A stretch of 64,000 nt of DNA from Siphonodentalium dalli (Eukaryota; Mollusca; Scaphopoda; Gadilida; Siphonodentaliidae): assembly GCA_032622095.1 (NCBI GenBank), contig CP136069.1, positions 83,350,958 through 83,414,957 of the forward strand, read 5' to 3'. Positions 35,978 through 46,489 of the stretch are shown piece after piece. The notes below the pieces were generated by a model that had not been told where the DNA came from, did no database searches, and was given only the letters and a program-made list of their open reading frames with translations. The translations under genes were made by a program, and so were the position numbers. The number at the start of each line of letters is the position of its first letter. Positions within the stretch are counted from its first letter, which is position 1.

Positions 35978-36168
35978 AATAAAAATAAAAGTAGTTGGTA
36001 TACACACTACCTCGTATGAGAGTCCTTGGGACTATATAATTGGAGTTAAATATAAATAAATTATCCATTCTTCTTTATGTATGTGGTTGTTTGGTGTCAT
36101 AAACTGGGGATATCATGTGTACAGTAAACAGTATAAAAATTGAAAGATTTGATTATCAACAAGGGCCT

Positions 36169-36978
36169 TTAACCCTTTGGCGAGTAGAACGACATATATG
36201 TCGTTTATCGGTTGAGGAGTAGAACAACATATATGTTGTTTCAGGAAGTGTTATTTTATGTAGACATAACTTCAATAAATCATCTGATTTATAAATGATT
36301 TGTATAGGAGTTATTTTGATAAATATAATGTCCCAAATGTATAAGTGCAATCATTGCACGTTAAAAAAAAATGCACATTAAATATTAAAATGAATTATTG
36401 GACCCTTTTGACCCGAACTTGTTAATAATTATTGCTATGACGTAGAAGTTAAAGGTACTCAACCCGTAAAGAGGGTCCCCATCTCAACAGATTCCAACAA
36501 CAACAATCCGATCAGAGGGTCCTATATTACTATTTCTTTGGCTTTGGGGGTAAAAAATATTTGATTCGAGTCGAGGAACCCATCAAACAAAGCTCAGAGT
36601 TATTAGATATTGATTTTTGAAATTTGTTATGTTCTCGAGATCAGTACTAATAACTGCCATAATCTGCTCTGGATGTGTACTCCAAATCTATTCAAACAGA
36701 CAAGGATGAATAACTCTAAAATCAAGTGGTAATTTTAACGCAATTTTGACTGAGTTCTGGGCCAGATAGTATTCCCGATAATGAAAAATAATAGATTTCT
36801 AAAATCGATATCTAACAAATTTGAGCTTTGATGGGTGACTTCCTCGACTCGAATCAAATATTTTTGACCCCCGAAGCCATTGAAATAGTAATTGAGAGGA
36901 GTTTTATCGGGTTGAGTACCTTTAAATTTACTCATGACGTCATGTATATGACGTTGCAGATACTCTCCAAAGGGTTAA
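36169..36978. mobile_element. family L TTAA MITE carrying a nested family F element
   Basis: Left end TTAACCCTTTGGCGAGTAG; right end ACTCTCCAAAGGGTTAA. Inside the left end are two dyads with CGACATATATGTCG and CAACATATATGTTG. The interior is split by a family F copy at 36449-36925, whose TTAA target lies in the L interior. Its right TTAA (36975-36978) is also the left TTAA of the next family C copy. Confidence 0.8.
36449..36925. mobile_element. family F TTAA element (copy 1)
   Basis: TTAAAGGTACTCAACCCG on the left and CGGGTTGAGTACCTTTAA on the right, TTAA at both ends. The interior is not a hairpin but contains CTCGAATCAAATATTTTTGA and its complement near the other end (ATATTTGATTCGAGTCGAGG), so it is an imperfect long palindrome. 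About 477 bp, with no coding. Confidence 0.9.
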
Positions 36979-38104
36979 TCGTTCCATGACTGGAGTTTTC
37001 ATGAAATTTTCTGAAAACCTGTGGCATAGCATTCTCTTATATCAGCGAGTATAGGGAGACTCACATTTAAAAGAGAATACATGTACATTGGCCTAACAAT
37101 GTTTACCTTGACCTTGTAAGACAGTGCATATATCTTATATATGCGAGGCTGCCTATGGGAGACTCATCTATTATATATTTTGAAAGATCTGTGTATGTGT
37201 TTGTTTGTGTGTGTGTGTGTGTGTGTGTTTGAAATCGATGGACTCGAAAACGACTAAGCCAATTTCGATGAAATTTGGTATTTGGATGTGTTTTCGGCCG
37301 GAGACGAACATAGGCATATTTATTTGTCCGTGCGAGGTCAACTTTTCACGTGCGGAGGTCAAATCTATTTTTACGCCGTTTTTGCGCTAATATATTTCAG
37401 TTCGGTGCTCACAAATCGATTCGATATAGCGCGAATAATAAATTGCCAGTCATATAATTTGCACGGTTAGAATCTGTGTGGCTTCATCTTTCCAACGATA
37501 TATAATATGTATGTATCCGTTTTAGTTATCTGCCTCAATTATTAGGTACAAGTGGTACGATGCTTTTATCAGGATAAAATCAATGCGTAATTTCTATGAC
37601 GTCGTCAGAGGTCATAAAGTTAGATTACGTTAACTCTCACCCTGCCGATGCATTTGACTGTGTCGCGTTAACTCATCACCGGCCGAGGTATCCGCAAATG
37701 ACATTGGGCTATATATCTCTGAAACGGGTGTAGCTATCGACTTGAAATTTGGTATGTGAATGTATCTTGCCCCGGATACGAATTTTATCGGGTCGCCGAG
37801 CACGTGCGACGCCAGCTTCGCGCATGCGCAGACGAGATCTCGAAAACGGGTTGAGATATTGACTTTAAATTTGGTATGTGAATGTATCTTGCCCCGGATA
37901 CGAATTTTATCGGGTCGCCGAGCACGTGCGACACCAGCTTCGCGCATGCGCAGACCAGATCTAGGAAACGGGTGGAGCAATCGACTTGAAATTTGGTTTT
38001 TGAATAGCCCGGACGAAGTCGGGTCACCTTCTAGTATATTATAAGAGAATTGCACTGGCACATGATCTTTAATGCTGCACCATCACAGCTCCTGTCATGA
38101 AAGG
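36975..38104. mobile_element. family C MITE interrupted by a Helitron-like insertion
   Basis: Left part 36975-37166 (TTAATCGTTCCATGACTGGA to CTATGGGAGACTCA). Right part 38035-38104 (TATATTATAAGAGAATTGCA to CTGTCATGAAAGGG). Joining the two restores the family C order. The 868 bp between are the element listed next. Confidence 0.85.
37167..38034 (+). mobile_element. non-autonomous Helitron-like element
   Basis: Begins TCTATTATATATTTTG directly after an A and ends TTCTAG directly before a T. The family C host is therefore split at an A|T dinucleotide with no target duplication, as Helitrons do. A small hairpin, CCCGG..ACGAAGT..CGGG (about 38008-38023), lies about 10 bases before the terminal CTAG. 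Inside are a (GT)n run (37204-37229) and about two copies of a ~125-bp GC-rich unit with GGTATGTGAATGTATCTTGC and CGAGCACGTGCGAC. No Rep/helicase coding is present. Confidence 0.75.
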
Positions 38105-38145
38105 GTCAATATGTTAAAGATGTATTCCGTGTTCCAGCTCATTTC

Positions 38146-39540
38146 TAGCTCAACTTTACTTTGTAAAGTTTGAGCTATTGCCATGGCTTTGTCGTCCGTC
38201 ATCTGTGTGTGCGTGTGTGTGATTCATCAACAATACAGGCTACAGGTCGTACCTTTGGTTGGATCATTATGAAATTTGACATAGCTGTTGACATCAACAT
38301 TTAGACCGGAACGATTCATTTTGGGGTCATTCGGAGAAAAAAACATGGCCACCAGTGGCCATCTTGGATTTCAATATTCAATCCATTAGCACAGGCTACA
38401 GGTTGTACTGTTCGTCTGATCATCATTAAATTTGTAATTGATGTTAATATTGATATGTAGATGGGAACAAGTAATTTTGGGGTAATTCGGCCAAAAAACA
38501 TGGCCACCGGCAGCCATCTTAGATTTACTCTTTGCATGACTAAATTCTTTGGCACGGCCTACAGGTCGTACCTTTGGTCGGATCATCATAAAATGTATCA
38601 TGGATGCTAACAATGACATGAAGATGGGAACGAGTCATTTTGGGGTCATTCGGCCAAAAACATGGCCGCCAGTAGCCATCTTGGATTTTACTCTTTGTAT
38701 GACTAAATCCTTTAGCAGGGGTTACAGGTCGTACCTTTAGTCTGATCATCATGAAATTTGTCAAGGCTGTTGAAATTGGAATGTAGATGAGAACGAGTAA
38801 TTTTGGGGTCATTCGGCCAAAAATCATGGCCGCTGGTAGCCATCTTGGGTTTTACTCTTTGCATGACTAAATCCTTTAGCACGGGCTACAGGTCATAGCT
38901 TTAGTCTGATCATCATGAAATTTGTCATGGCTGTTTAAATTGGAATGTAGATGGGAACGAGCCATTTTGGGGTCATTCGGACAAAAAACATGGCTGCCAG
39001 TGGCCATATTGGATTTCAAAATTCAATCCATTAGCACGGGTTACAGGTCGTACTGTTCGTCTGATCATCATGAAATTTGTCATGGGTGTTAATATTGACA
39101 TATAGATGGGAACGAGTAATTCTGGGGTCATTCGGCCAAAAAACATGGCCACCAGCAGCCATCTTGGATTTTACTCTTTGCATGACTAAATCCTTTAGCA
39201 CGGGCTACAGGTCATAGCTTTAGTCTGATCATCATGAAATTTGTCATGGATGTTAACAATGACATGTAGATGGAACGAGTCATTTTGGGGTCGATTGGCC
39301 AAAAAACATGGCCACCAGCAGCCATCTTGGATTTTACTCTTTGTATGACTAAATCCTTTAGCACGGGCTACAGGTCGTAGCTTTAGTCTGATCATCATGA
39401 AATTTGTCATGGCTGTTTAAATTGGAATGTAGATGGGAACGAGTCATTTTGGGGTCATTCGGACAAAAAACATGGCTGCCAGCGGCCATCAATTTAACTT
39501 CTTCCCAAAGTTGAGCTACATTGTCATTGACACTTTCATT
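38146..39540. repeat. tandem-core element, array 2 (~9 units)
   Basis: Same family as array 1: it opens TAGCTCAACTTTACTTTG and closes AAGTTGAGCTACATTGTCAT. The units are more diverged than in array 1 and use TTTAGCACGGGCTACAGGTC. Confidence 0.9.
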
Positions 39541-39599
39541 ATGAAACCTATCTAGAATTCATGTTTGAGGTGAGCACTGTGACCTTTAACACGTTGACT

Positions 39600-41254
39600 G
39601 CTGAAAAATAATGGGTTTAATTCCATCCAGTTTGCAAACATGGTATTGCTTGTTTCTCCGATGGTAGTTCATATTTTGTGGCACATTGAGATGTCCCTCA
39701 ACTCAGATCAAGCTTGAAAGTCATGTCAGGGTTTGAACCCGCCCCATCCTTTTCTAGACCAGACTGTGATCGATGATCTTATCAATGACCAAACCAACTA
39801 GGCTGTGGGGACATCCTTAAAAATGAAGCCCTTTCACTGAGAGTTGGGAAGTGTATTAGTCTGAACATTGGTTCGAATATTGACCAGAACAGATTTACCA
39901 TTATATAGAAACAGCTCAATGCACTTCCACTGAAATTGAATCTATGACCATACGATTACTGGTTCTGACATATATATTTATCATATTTCTGGAGGCACTG
40001 ACTCAGTATGAGTGTACATTGCTTCAAATGTGCTTGCTCTAGTGAGCGTTATAAATACCAAGCCAATAAATTTATTTCAAAGTAATGTAGAATTGACTAA
40101 TAAATTTCTATTGAATATTTAAATCATCACATGTATAAAATAAATGGGTTTACATAAATTACAGTGGCACTGCAGTCCTCGCATAAATGAGAGAATACAT
40201 TTGCCTAAAACTGAATATTTACCTTGAAAGCCATTGCATTCTCTTATATATGCGAGGCTCCTATGGGAGACGGAGCCTCGCATATATAAAATAATGCATT
40301 GGCACAGGGTCTTTAATGCTGCACCAGCACAGCTCCCATCATGAAAGGATTAAAAATGAGTGGAACCTGTCATGTGTTAAATAAACCCTTGTAAAAAAAA
40401 TAACAGTCACTGCTTCAACTAAATCAAATTCCTCGATTTTAATTTGTATACAAGTGGATTTTGCCTAAATTATTAAATTTATGCAAACAGTTTATTGACA
40501 TATTGAATCCATTACATAGTTCACAATATTTATAGTGAATACAAATAAATAAAGTTGTTTCAATATATATGTTCAAAAATGGCTGCTGTAATTTAATAGG
40601 TTGTATTTTCCTGCGACAGTTCTTCTGTCAGATACATCGTGATAGATGTGTTGTTCAACTCAAAAGTATGCATACATGCCCAAAATATAGATATATGCGA
40701 TATATATTATGTATATATGTCAGAGTTTTGGCGGCACATACTCAGTATGAGTGTTCATTGCTTTGTATTTGCTTAACACAGGGAGCATGAACAAATTCTC
40801 ATTTCTTATCGAAATGGCCATGTGTCGAACGGAATAATACATTGACATGTCCCTCAAACCAAATGAAGCTTGAAAATCGGTCCCGATTTTCATCCATGCC
40901 GGGGTTCGATCCCGCGCCAACCTCATCTGTGATGATCTTATCCACAACCTAACCACCTTGGCTATGGGGCCATCCTAAAAGGAAGCCCTTACAACAAGAG
41001 TTAGGAAACGTATCAGCTAGTCTGAACATGGGTTCGAACCCACTACCTTCAAAATTCTTGATCTGCCATTCTGGAAACATGACAATGCACTTCCTCAGAA
41101 ATTGTATTTTTATCCATATGATTACTTGTGCTGGCGTATATATATGTCAGAGTTATGGAGCCACGAGCTCAGTATAAGTGTTCATTGCTTCATATTTGCT
41201 TAACTCAGCGAGCATGAACAAATTCTCATTTCTTAGCGAAATGGCCATGTGTCA
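39600..41254 (-). repeat. tRNA-like SINE/satellite units
   Basis: Two copies of a ~430-bp unit (39600-40030 and 40710-41140) plus a third partial (41132-41254). On the - strand they contain tRNA-like modules. In copy 2, GGCCCCATAGCCAAGGTGG (A-box-like) is followed about 45 bases later by GGGATCGAACCCC (B-box-like). In copy 1, CACAGCCTAGTTGGTTTGG is followed by GGGTTCAAACCC. A second B-box-like GGGTTCGAACCC lies about 100 bases before the A box in copy 2. No complete cloverleaf with a mature acceptor can be drawn, so these are repeats, not tRNA genes. Confidence 0.6.
40180..40353. repeat. family C MITE, partial
   Basis: The second hairpin and the right end (GCACCAGCACAGCTCCCATC, ATGAAAGGATTAA) are present; the left end is lost. 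Confidence 0.8.
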
Positions 41255-41472
41255 ATTTGAACAGAGTTTTATATGCCTAATTTGCTTTCACAACATGCTT
41301 AACGAGGTCCACTAACTTGAACTATGTCAAGGGGTGTGGTTTATTTCCCTGTCAAGGACTATTTATTAACACACAAAAATGTTAGTATACCCATTTATCA
41401 AGATTTATCTGAATTTTCATGTGTATAAAAGTAATTCCTTTGTCTATATTTTGAATTTTTTTTTTAAATCAA

Positions 41473-41686
41473 TTAACCCTTTCATGACGGGAGCTGTGCT
41501 GGTGCAGCATTAAAGATCATGTGTCAGTGCATTCTCTTATATATAAGAGAATGCACTGACTTACAAGGTCATAGTATTGTTAGGCCAATGTATTCTCTTA
41601 TATATGTTAGACTCACATTGATAAGATAATGCATTGGCACAGGGTTTTTGGAAACTTTCAGGAAGCTCCAGTCATGGAAGGGTTAA
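41473..41686. mobile_element. family C MITE, full ends, shortened hairpins
   Basis: TTAACCCTTTCATGACGGGA to CAGTCATGGAAGGGTTAA. The first hairpin is reduced to TCTCTTATATATAAGAGA. Confidence 0.9.
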
Positions 41687-41829
41687 TGGACTCGCGACAG
41701 GACATTCAGAACTATAAAGGCCTCACCCCCCCCTTATTATGCCACAATTCAACTCTATCGTCCATTAACTCTGTTGTAATTCTTTTATCTCATGTCCACA
41801 GTTATAATAACAACCCCACACTTTCGTGT

Positions 41830-41958
41830 ACAGTAATGCCCAAAATAATCGACTCCTTAACCACAGCAGAATTATGGGTAACTTTTCAGACTAAATCCTG
41901 AAAAGTTACCCATAATTCTGCTGTGGTTAAGGAGTCGATTATTTAGGGCATTACTGTA
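41830..41958. repeat. family A MITE, almost perfect palindrome
   Basis: The arms 41830-41888 and 41897-41958 pair nearly perfectly, from ACAGTAATGCCCAAAATAAT to TTTAGGGCATTACTGTA, with a loop of about eight bases. The central unique region has been deleted. Confidence 0.95.
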
Positions 41959-43222
41959 GTTTGGTATTGATGGGTTTGTTATTTTGGAAAATATTAAAGA
42001 TGCATTCAGGGTTCCAAATATCTAGTAATTAACATCAACAACATAATACATCTAAAGTAGCATTGTTTACTGCTTGGTATTGTTGAAAAAATTTTGAAAA
42101 CAAAATTTGACATGTAGACAGGACCAATAATAACCAAAGAATATCATTTTGTTATTGAAAAATTACTGAAATTTTTTTTGGTGGCCCTCTAAAACATCAA
42201 CTGGACGAAATAAATGCACTGAAAATTCAATATAAAACAAAATAGTGTCTTTCTCATAGCACTTCTTGTTACAAACATGTTATTTTATACATTAGGATCT
42301 ACATAAATAGTATTAGTAAATTAGGTTTTCGTAAAATAGGTCTGGAACCTTAAACAGTTTATCTATGCCGTGCCTTTTAGTCGGTCTCAGAAACACGCTC
42401 CGTAGGGAAATGGTGTTCACTTTATATTGAGAATGGTTTCTAGGGTACTTTTCGATGAGGAATTTCATGGTGACGGCTGATTTTTGAAAAAAGGTGCCCA
42501 AGTTAGGGTTTTAGGGGCCTGAACCCCAATTACGGGTTTCAGCCCTTTTTCCTCAGATTTCACACCAATAAATAATATTTGTTAGTTCAATTCACTTAAA
42601 TGTAGTAAGCAGACATTTATATAATAATGCTCATCATATTCCAGCGAAATTTTTGTAAAAAGAACCAAAATTAGGGTTTTAGCAGCCTGAACCCAAATTT
42701 TGGGGTTCAGCCCTTATTCCCCAGATTGTATGCCTAAAAATATATTTGATTCTCCCCAATAAGTTTAATTTACTATTCAATAATATTGATATTCTTTTTA
42801 CCATTTTTTAAGATAGTTTTAAGTTCTAAAATCAGGGCTTCAGGGGCATGAACCCCAATTTTGGGTTTCAAACTTTTTGGTCAAATTTGACATCCTAGAT
42901 TAATAATTTTTCTGTCTCTTTCACTTCAATTTAGTAGTAATTATCATTTCTAGTGTTGGTGCTGATAGGATATTGCCCAAATTGTCACAAAATTAGGGTT
43001 TATGGGTCTGAACCCCCAATATTGAGGGTCTGAACCCCAATTGTGATGTTCTGCCCTAAAAACCCTAAATTGTGGGCCAGTTTTCCAGAATTGGCACTTT
43101 CTTCCAACTTATAATCCAAGCTACAGCTTCAAATACAGTTAGTATATCCTGTCCCAATTATTTGAACAAATTATATCCATTTAACACCCAAAAATGTATA
43201 ATAAAGATATAGAAAGCTCATC

Positions 43223-43481
43223 TTCTTTCGTTGCCAGGGGCCGATATTTTCGGCCCTAAAACGGCCGAAAAATTGGTTGAAATTTTTTTTTGGAAAAAAC
43301 AAAATAATTTGAAAAATATTTTTTTTTCTAAAATTGTTTTGGGACATGAATAAAGAAGTGATAGCGAATCTAAAAACACCAGGGTCAGTCATTTTGGGTA
43401 TTTTTTAGACCTAGATCCATTACCTGGAAATCATAGGACAGTGTCTAAAAAGTGAAAAAGCTCTGGCAACGAAAGAGTTAA
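43223..43481. mobile_element. MITE inserted in the left arm only
   Basis: Inverted ends CTTTCGTTGCCAG and CTGGCAACGAAAG, right flank TTAA. The right arm at the matching place (about 47068) reads straight through as CTTTAAGATATTTG. It is therefore a TTAA-target insertion made after the inverted duplication, with the left TTAA since eroded. Confidence 0.75.
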
Positions 43482-44108
43482 TATTTGATAAATTGGCTTG
43501 TGTAAATCTTCAATACGATAGATAAAACGACTAATCAAGTAATTTCCAATTCAGGAAACTATCTTCCATCATATCTGGTTATTCCTAATTTTTGTTCAGC
43601 ATTGTTCCGCTTCCCATTCCATGTTTTTTGAATTATGGTCAACTTTGAAAAGTTCCAGAAGCACAAATTTTGAATACTGAAAATCAATCTGGAGTTACAA
43701 ATATGGAAGGTGAGTAAAATATAGCATTGAAACAATCAATTGTTATGTTAATATATACATTGGGAGTGTTTATTTGATGAAATGAGTCCAAACAAAATAT
43801 TGAAATACAATTTGAGCTTTTTTCATAGTATCATAAGTATGTGCATGTACATCTACAAGGTCAATGTTAGAGAAATATTTTTCACAAATAATTTTGTGAC
43901 ATATGATTTAAGCAAATGTTCATTTTTCTAAACCCTACTCTAACAATTTAAGCGGAGAAAATTTTAATTCAAATGACTATGGCTAACTTAACCCTTATCT
44001 GTTGAAAAAAGTATGGAAAGCCATTTGCATTAATAATGAAATTAATTTAGTAATATTTAACTCAAGATTAACTCTTTCAAGATGGGAGCTGCGCAGGTGC
44101 ATCATTAA

Positions 44109-44996
44109 TAGGGTCCGGCGAAGCTTCGAGATTCGATTCGATTCGAAATCGTCTTACTGATTCGATTCGATTCGAAATCGATCGTGTGATTCGAATGTAG
44201 TTCGAATCACCATATTAACCTCATTATGTGCGAACTTGTTGAACAGCGTGTCCTACAAAAGCTCTAAAATAAACGCACGCAGATGTCGTTGCGAACGCCG
44301 TCGGTGCACGAGATGCGGTCCTGTTTCGTTCAGTAAATTATTGCTCTTGGGTCGTCGCGGCGGCGAAATATCCATATCATCGATCCATCTCTTGTGCCCT
44401 TCCCTACTTTTTATTTATCCAAAGTTATAATGGCGGAAATTAAAAGTTATTTTGAATGCAGCGTTGACAAATTCAGGTGCAAATCGTGCACAACTGTACT
44501 ATCAGTTCAGAAAACGGGCACTACCTCCCACTTATGGGCACACCTTAGCCGCAGTCATCCTGCAATCCACCATAAGGGCAAAAGAAAAGAAAGACTCAAA
44601 ACGAAAATTAACCGGCAACACGTCTAGTAGTAGCGGCGATGCGGGCGAGCCCCTAAAAAGAAACAGTTGTCACTAGCCACCTTTACGATGAAGAAAGAAT
44701 TGGCCCCTGATGAAAAAAAAAGTACGACAGAGTACGATTTATCTCGTCATATTTTCATGTGCCGTTCTCAACATTTTTTATTGTGACGCAGGTCCACACG
44801 ACAAGCTGCCAAACACGCACAGGTGATGGTATGGGGAGACACTCGCGCTGCAGCGGGATCGCCGACATAAATCTAGTTCTTGTCGATTTACCACGGGGAG
44901 TAAGATTCGATTCGAGATTCGATTCGATGTGAAATCCGCGTGTCTGATTCGATTCGAGATTCGATTCGAACAAAATCGCCGATTCGCCGGACCCTA
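44109..44996 (+). mobile_element. hAT element with 8-bp target duplication
   Basis: Terminal inverted repeats TAGGGTCCGGCGAA and TTCGCCGGACCCTA. They are flanked by ATCATTAA at 44101-44108 and 44997-45004, the 8-bp duplication typical of hAT. Subterminal blocks repeat GATTCGATTCGA. The interior encodes only an N-terminal BED-finger remnant, so it cannot move by itself. Confidence 0.9.
44430..44790 (+). pseudogene. hAT transposase N-terminus with BED zinc finger, frameshifted
   Basis: From ATG 44430 the protein runs MAEIKSYFECS. It then shows a Cys-x2-Cys pair (CKSC), a TTSHLWAHLSRSHP stretch with the histidines of a BED-type DNA-binding finger, and a basic tail before a stop at about 44625. 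A second frame continues downstream (KKKQLSLATFTMKKELAP) in the way hAT proteins link the finger to the catalytic domain, then stops. The RNase H-like catalytic domain and dimerisation region are missing. It is a fragment of a transposase, probably kept only as filler between functional ends. Confidence 0.75.
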
Positions 44997-45114
44997 ATCA
45001 TTAAGAACCATGTGCCAGTGCTTTCAGTGCTTTATCTTATCTACATGTATGTGAATTGCCCATACATTGGCACAGGGTTTTCAGAAAGCTCTAGTCATGA
45101 AAGGGTTAAGCAAA

Positions 45115-45650
45115 ATTAATATCTGTAATGTTTCCAACTCTAATCTTCTGACTATTCTTCTAATTCCAAATGCTGATAAGTCACCAGTGGTGGAAGATGA
45201 GAGTCACCAAGATAGTGCAGGTGTTCAAAGTACTGATGATTACTTACCGGAACCAAAATTCACAGCGACACATGTTGCTCATGGCAGGGTAATGTGCCAG
45301 ATATGTTTCACTGGTTGTGACAAAAAAAAAACAAGAGGGCAGGATTTCAGAAGATTACTGACAATGACAAATTTGAAAGTTTTGCCGAACAAGGAAGAGT
45401 GTTATTCATTCATACAATAAAGTTCATGAAATAGCGAATTGGACAGTGCAAGTCCTTCTTTTTCAAAGAAGCTCACATAAAGTCACAACATAAAATACTA
45501 TCGCCTCCACAATCATCTCCGAAAGTTAACCAAATCCAGGACAAACTAAATTCAAATGATTCTGTTTCATCACCCACGGTTCGACGCAGTTCTAGGAGAG
45601 TTCTAAAGTACACAACTACACATCATCATGGAAGAATGAGGAGAAGAAGA
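45115..45650 (+). pseudogene. degenerate coding module in left arm (unidentified Cys/His protein)
   Basis: The frame reads VVEDESHQDSAGVQST, then GRVMCQICFTGCDKKK, then LLTMTNLKVLPN, and ends in a stop at 45418-45420. A shift later the text resumes with KILSPPQSSPKVNQIQDKL and a basic end (RMRRRRVALYVI). Together with the right-arm copy, a Cys-x2-Cys pair followed much later by a His and Cys (AHKQC) can be seen, like the N-terminal metal-binding segment of many invertebrate transposon-encoded proteins. I do not recognise the family. Broken in this arm by a frameshift and a ~29-bp deletion. Confidence 0.6.
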
Positions 45651-45794
45651 GTTGCATTATATGTAATAAGTACATATACACCAAAGGAAGACTAATTCAT
45701 TCAATGTAGTTTCAACTTGCTGTGTTATTGTAATTGTTTGTACAGGAATTAGTCTTCCTTTGCTGTATATGTCATTATTACATATACTAGTAAT

Positions 45795-46300
45795 GCAACT
45801 CTTCTTCTCCTCATTCTTCCATGATGATGTGTACTTTAGAACTCTCCTAGCACTGCGTCAAACCATGGATGATGAAACAGAATCATTTGAATTTAGTTTG
45901 TCCTGGATTTGGTTAACTTTCGGAGATGATTGTGGAGGCGATAGTATTTTATGTTGTGACTTTATGTGAGCTTCTTCGAAAAAGGAGGACTTGCACTGTT
46001 TATGAGCCCATATTTCTCTCGGATCTGTCCAATTCACCATTTCATGAACTTTATTGTATGAATGAATAACACTCTTCCATTGTTCGGCAAAACTTTCAAA
46101 TTAGTCATTGTCAGTAATCTTCTGAAATCCTGCCCTCTTACTGTTTTTTTGTCACAACCAGTGAAACATATCTGGCACATCACCCTGCCATGAGCAACAT
46201 GTGTCGCTGTGAATTTTGGTTCCGGTAAGTAATCATTAGTGCTTTGAACACCTGCACTATCTTGGTGACTCTCATCTTCCACCACTGGTGCTTATCAGCA
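45795..46300 (-). pseudogene. degenerate coding module in right arm (mirror copy)
   Basis: Same protein as in the left arm, opposite strand: VEDESHQDSAGVQST, VMCQICFTGCDKK and LTMTNLKVLPN. After a frame change comes NWTDPREIWAHKQCKSSFF, which includes the 10 or so residues deleted in the left arm, then SPPQSSPKVNQIQDKLNS. It ends in a stop where the left arm reads on. The two arms differ at several positions, and each has its own lesions. Confidence 0.6.
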
Positions 46301-46357
46301 TCTGAAATTAGAAGAATATTCAGAATATTAGAGTTGGAAACATTTTATTAATTTTGC

Positions 46358-46489
46358 TTAACCATTTCATGACTGGAGCTTCCTGAAAACCCTGTGCCAA
46401 TCAATGTATGGGCAATTCACATAGATAAGATAAAGCACTGGCACATGGTTCTTAATGCACCTGCGCAGCTCCCATCTTGAAAGAGTTAA
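46358..46489. repeat. family C copy in right arm (uninterrupted counterpart)
   Basis: TTAACCATTTCATGACTGGA to CCATCTTGAAAGAGTTAA. The site corresponding to the left-arm hAT insertion reads GGTTCTTAATGCACCTGCG, that is, without the element. Confidence 0.85.

Larger units (their letters stand above)
44068..45109. repeat. family C copy in left arm, split by a hAT element
   Basis: TTAACTCTTTCAAGATGGGA on the left and CTAGTCATGAAAGGGTTAA on the right. The unsplit counterpart in the right arm is 46358-46489. The family C insertion predates the inverted duplication, because both arms have it in the same place. Confidence 0.85.

Noticed and set aside
37630-38061. 143-residue frame on the - strand
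   Set aside because: Lies inside the Helitron-like element and is made of its GC-rich tandem units.
39735-39812. Possible functional tRNA gene on the - strand
   Set aside because: A- and B-box-like segments exist, but no complete acceptor and anticodon stem can be drawn, and the same sequence recurs in diverged repeat units.
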